From positions 1-21,844 of the forward strand of contig CAVYHX010000048.1 of assembly GCA_963768415.1 (NCBI GenBank): 21,844 nt of DNA, read 5' to 3'. The translations under genes and the position numbers were made by a program. The notes under the pieces were generated by a model. It was not told the origin of the DNA, did no database searches, and saw nothing but the letters and a program-made list of their open reading frames with translations. Below, piece by piece: positions 21,712 through 21,844 of the stretch (position 1 is the first letter of the stretch; each line of letters starts with the position of its first letter). Source of the DNA: CAVYHX01 sp963768415. Its GTDB lineage: Bacteria; Pseudomonadota; Gammaproteobacteria; UBA9214.

Positions 21712-21844
21712 GAGCCGGATGCGGGAAATCTGCATGTCCGGTTCGATGAGGAGGATGTGGAAACGGAGAGATGGTACGGCTATTGAGGCACCGCCAGACG
21801 AAAGGGGCGGCAAAAGCTGACGTTTAACCACAAACGAAAACGGC
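21712..21844 (+). mobile_element. Group II intron domain V-like hairpin and flank, cut by the window end
   Basis: GAGCCGGAT (21712-21720) and GTCCGGTTC (21736-21744) pair over 9 bp, including the conserved G-U wobble. An AT bulge (21734-21735) and a distal stem GCGGG/TCTGC around AAA complete a 33-nt hairpin. This matches the domain V plan (about 34 nt, AGC triad, two-base bulge, A-rich tip loop). A second small stem, CCGCC (21791-21795) with GGCGG (21806-21810), lies downstream. Similar wording is known to me from the surroundings of group II intron reverse-transcriptase genes, but no such gene is visible before the window ends. Intron boundaries and the remaining domains are not identified. 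The tip loop is one base short of a GNRA tetraloop. Confidence 0.5.

Noticed and set aside
21566..21820. 84-codon plus-strand frame (and a 74-codon minus-strand one) at the right end
   Set aside because: They run across the domain V-like hairpin. Short frames of this kind are common spurious calls in group II intron RNA, and no protein signature is present.

Overview
The window is bacterial chromosome, most likely from an environmental gammaproteobacterium. The core block reads moeB, prmC, prfA, hemA on the minus strand, diverging from a TPR lipoprotein gene, lolB, ispE, tRNA-Gln, prs, rplY, pth and ychF on the plus strand. From memory this is the order of the Pseudomonas PA4663-PA4673 neighbourhood. 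A PEP-CTERM-like tail near the right end and several families of short palindromic repeats suggest a free-living, non-enteric lineage. The core is GC-rich; the cold-shock region (about 19500-20300) is visibly more AT-rich.

Layout. 2-2609: gatA (5' cut off by the window edge) and gatB, two subunits of the tRNA-dependent amidotransferase. 2787-3935: pdxB (vitamin B6 synthesis). 4216-8998, minus strand: hemA, prfA, prmC, an unknown Cys-rich small protein and moeB, read in that order. 9163-16697, plus strand: TPR lipoprotein, lolB, ispE, tRNA-Gln, prs, rplY, pth and ychF. 16758-16834: tRNA-Met. 17502-19172, minus strand: a KefB/KefC-type antiporter. 19524-20045: a Lys-rich small protein and a cold-shock protein. 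20426-21278: a decayed RIO-type kinase gene. 21332-21844: an orphan PEP-CTERM tail, a terminator and a group II intron domain V-like hairpin cut off by the window end.

The plus-strand block links outer-membrane lipoprotein insertion (lolB), isoprenoid synthesis (ispE), PRPP synthesis (prs) and translation (rplY, pth, ychF). The minus-strand block links tetrapyrrole synthesis (hemA) with release factor 1 and its methyltransferase. The very short gaps and the GTGA overlaps of lolB and ispE indicate co-transcription.

Two things stand out. First, the spaces between genes are full of structured repeats. The most unusual is an array after tRNA-Gln in which direct and inverted copies of the tRNA 3' end alternate with a period of about 150 bp. 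Another is a four-copy, 121-bp tandem array beside tRNA-Met. Second, at least eight apparent +1 shifts (one extra base each) break otherwise well-conserved core genes: gatB, moeB, the TPR gene, lolB twice, ispE and prs twice. Insertion-type sequencing error is the simplest explanation, because several of these genes are normally essential. The damage in the RIO gene is of a different kind and looks more like real decay.
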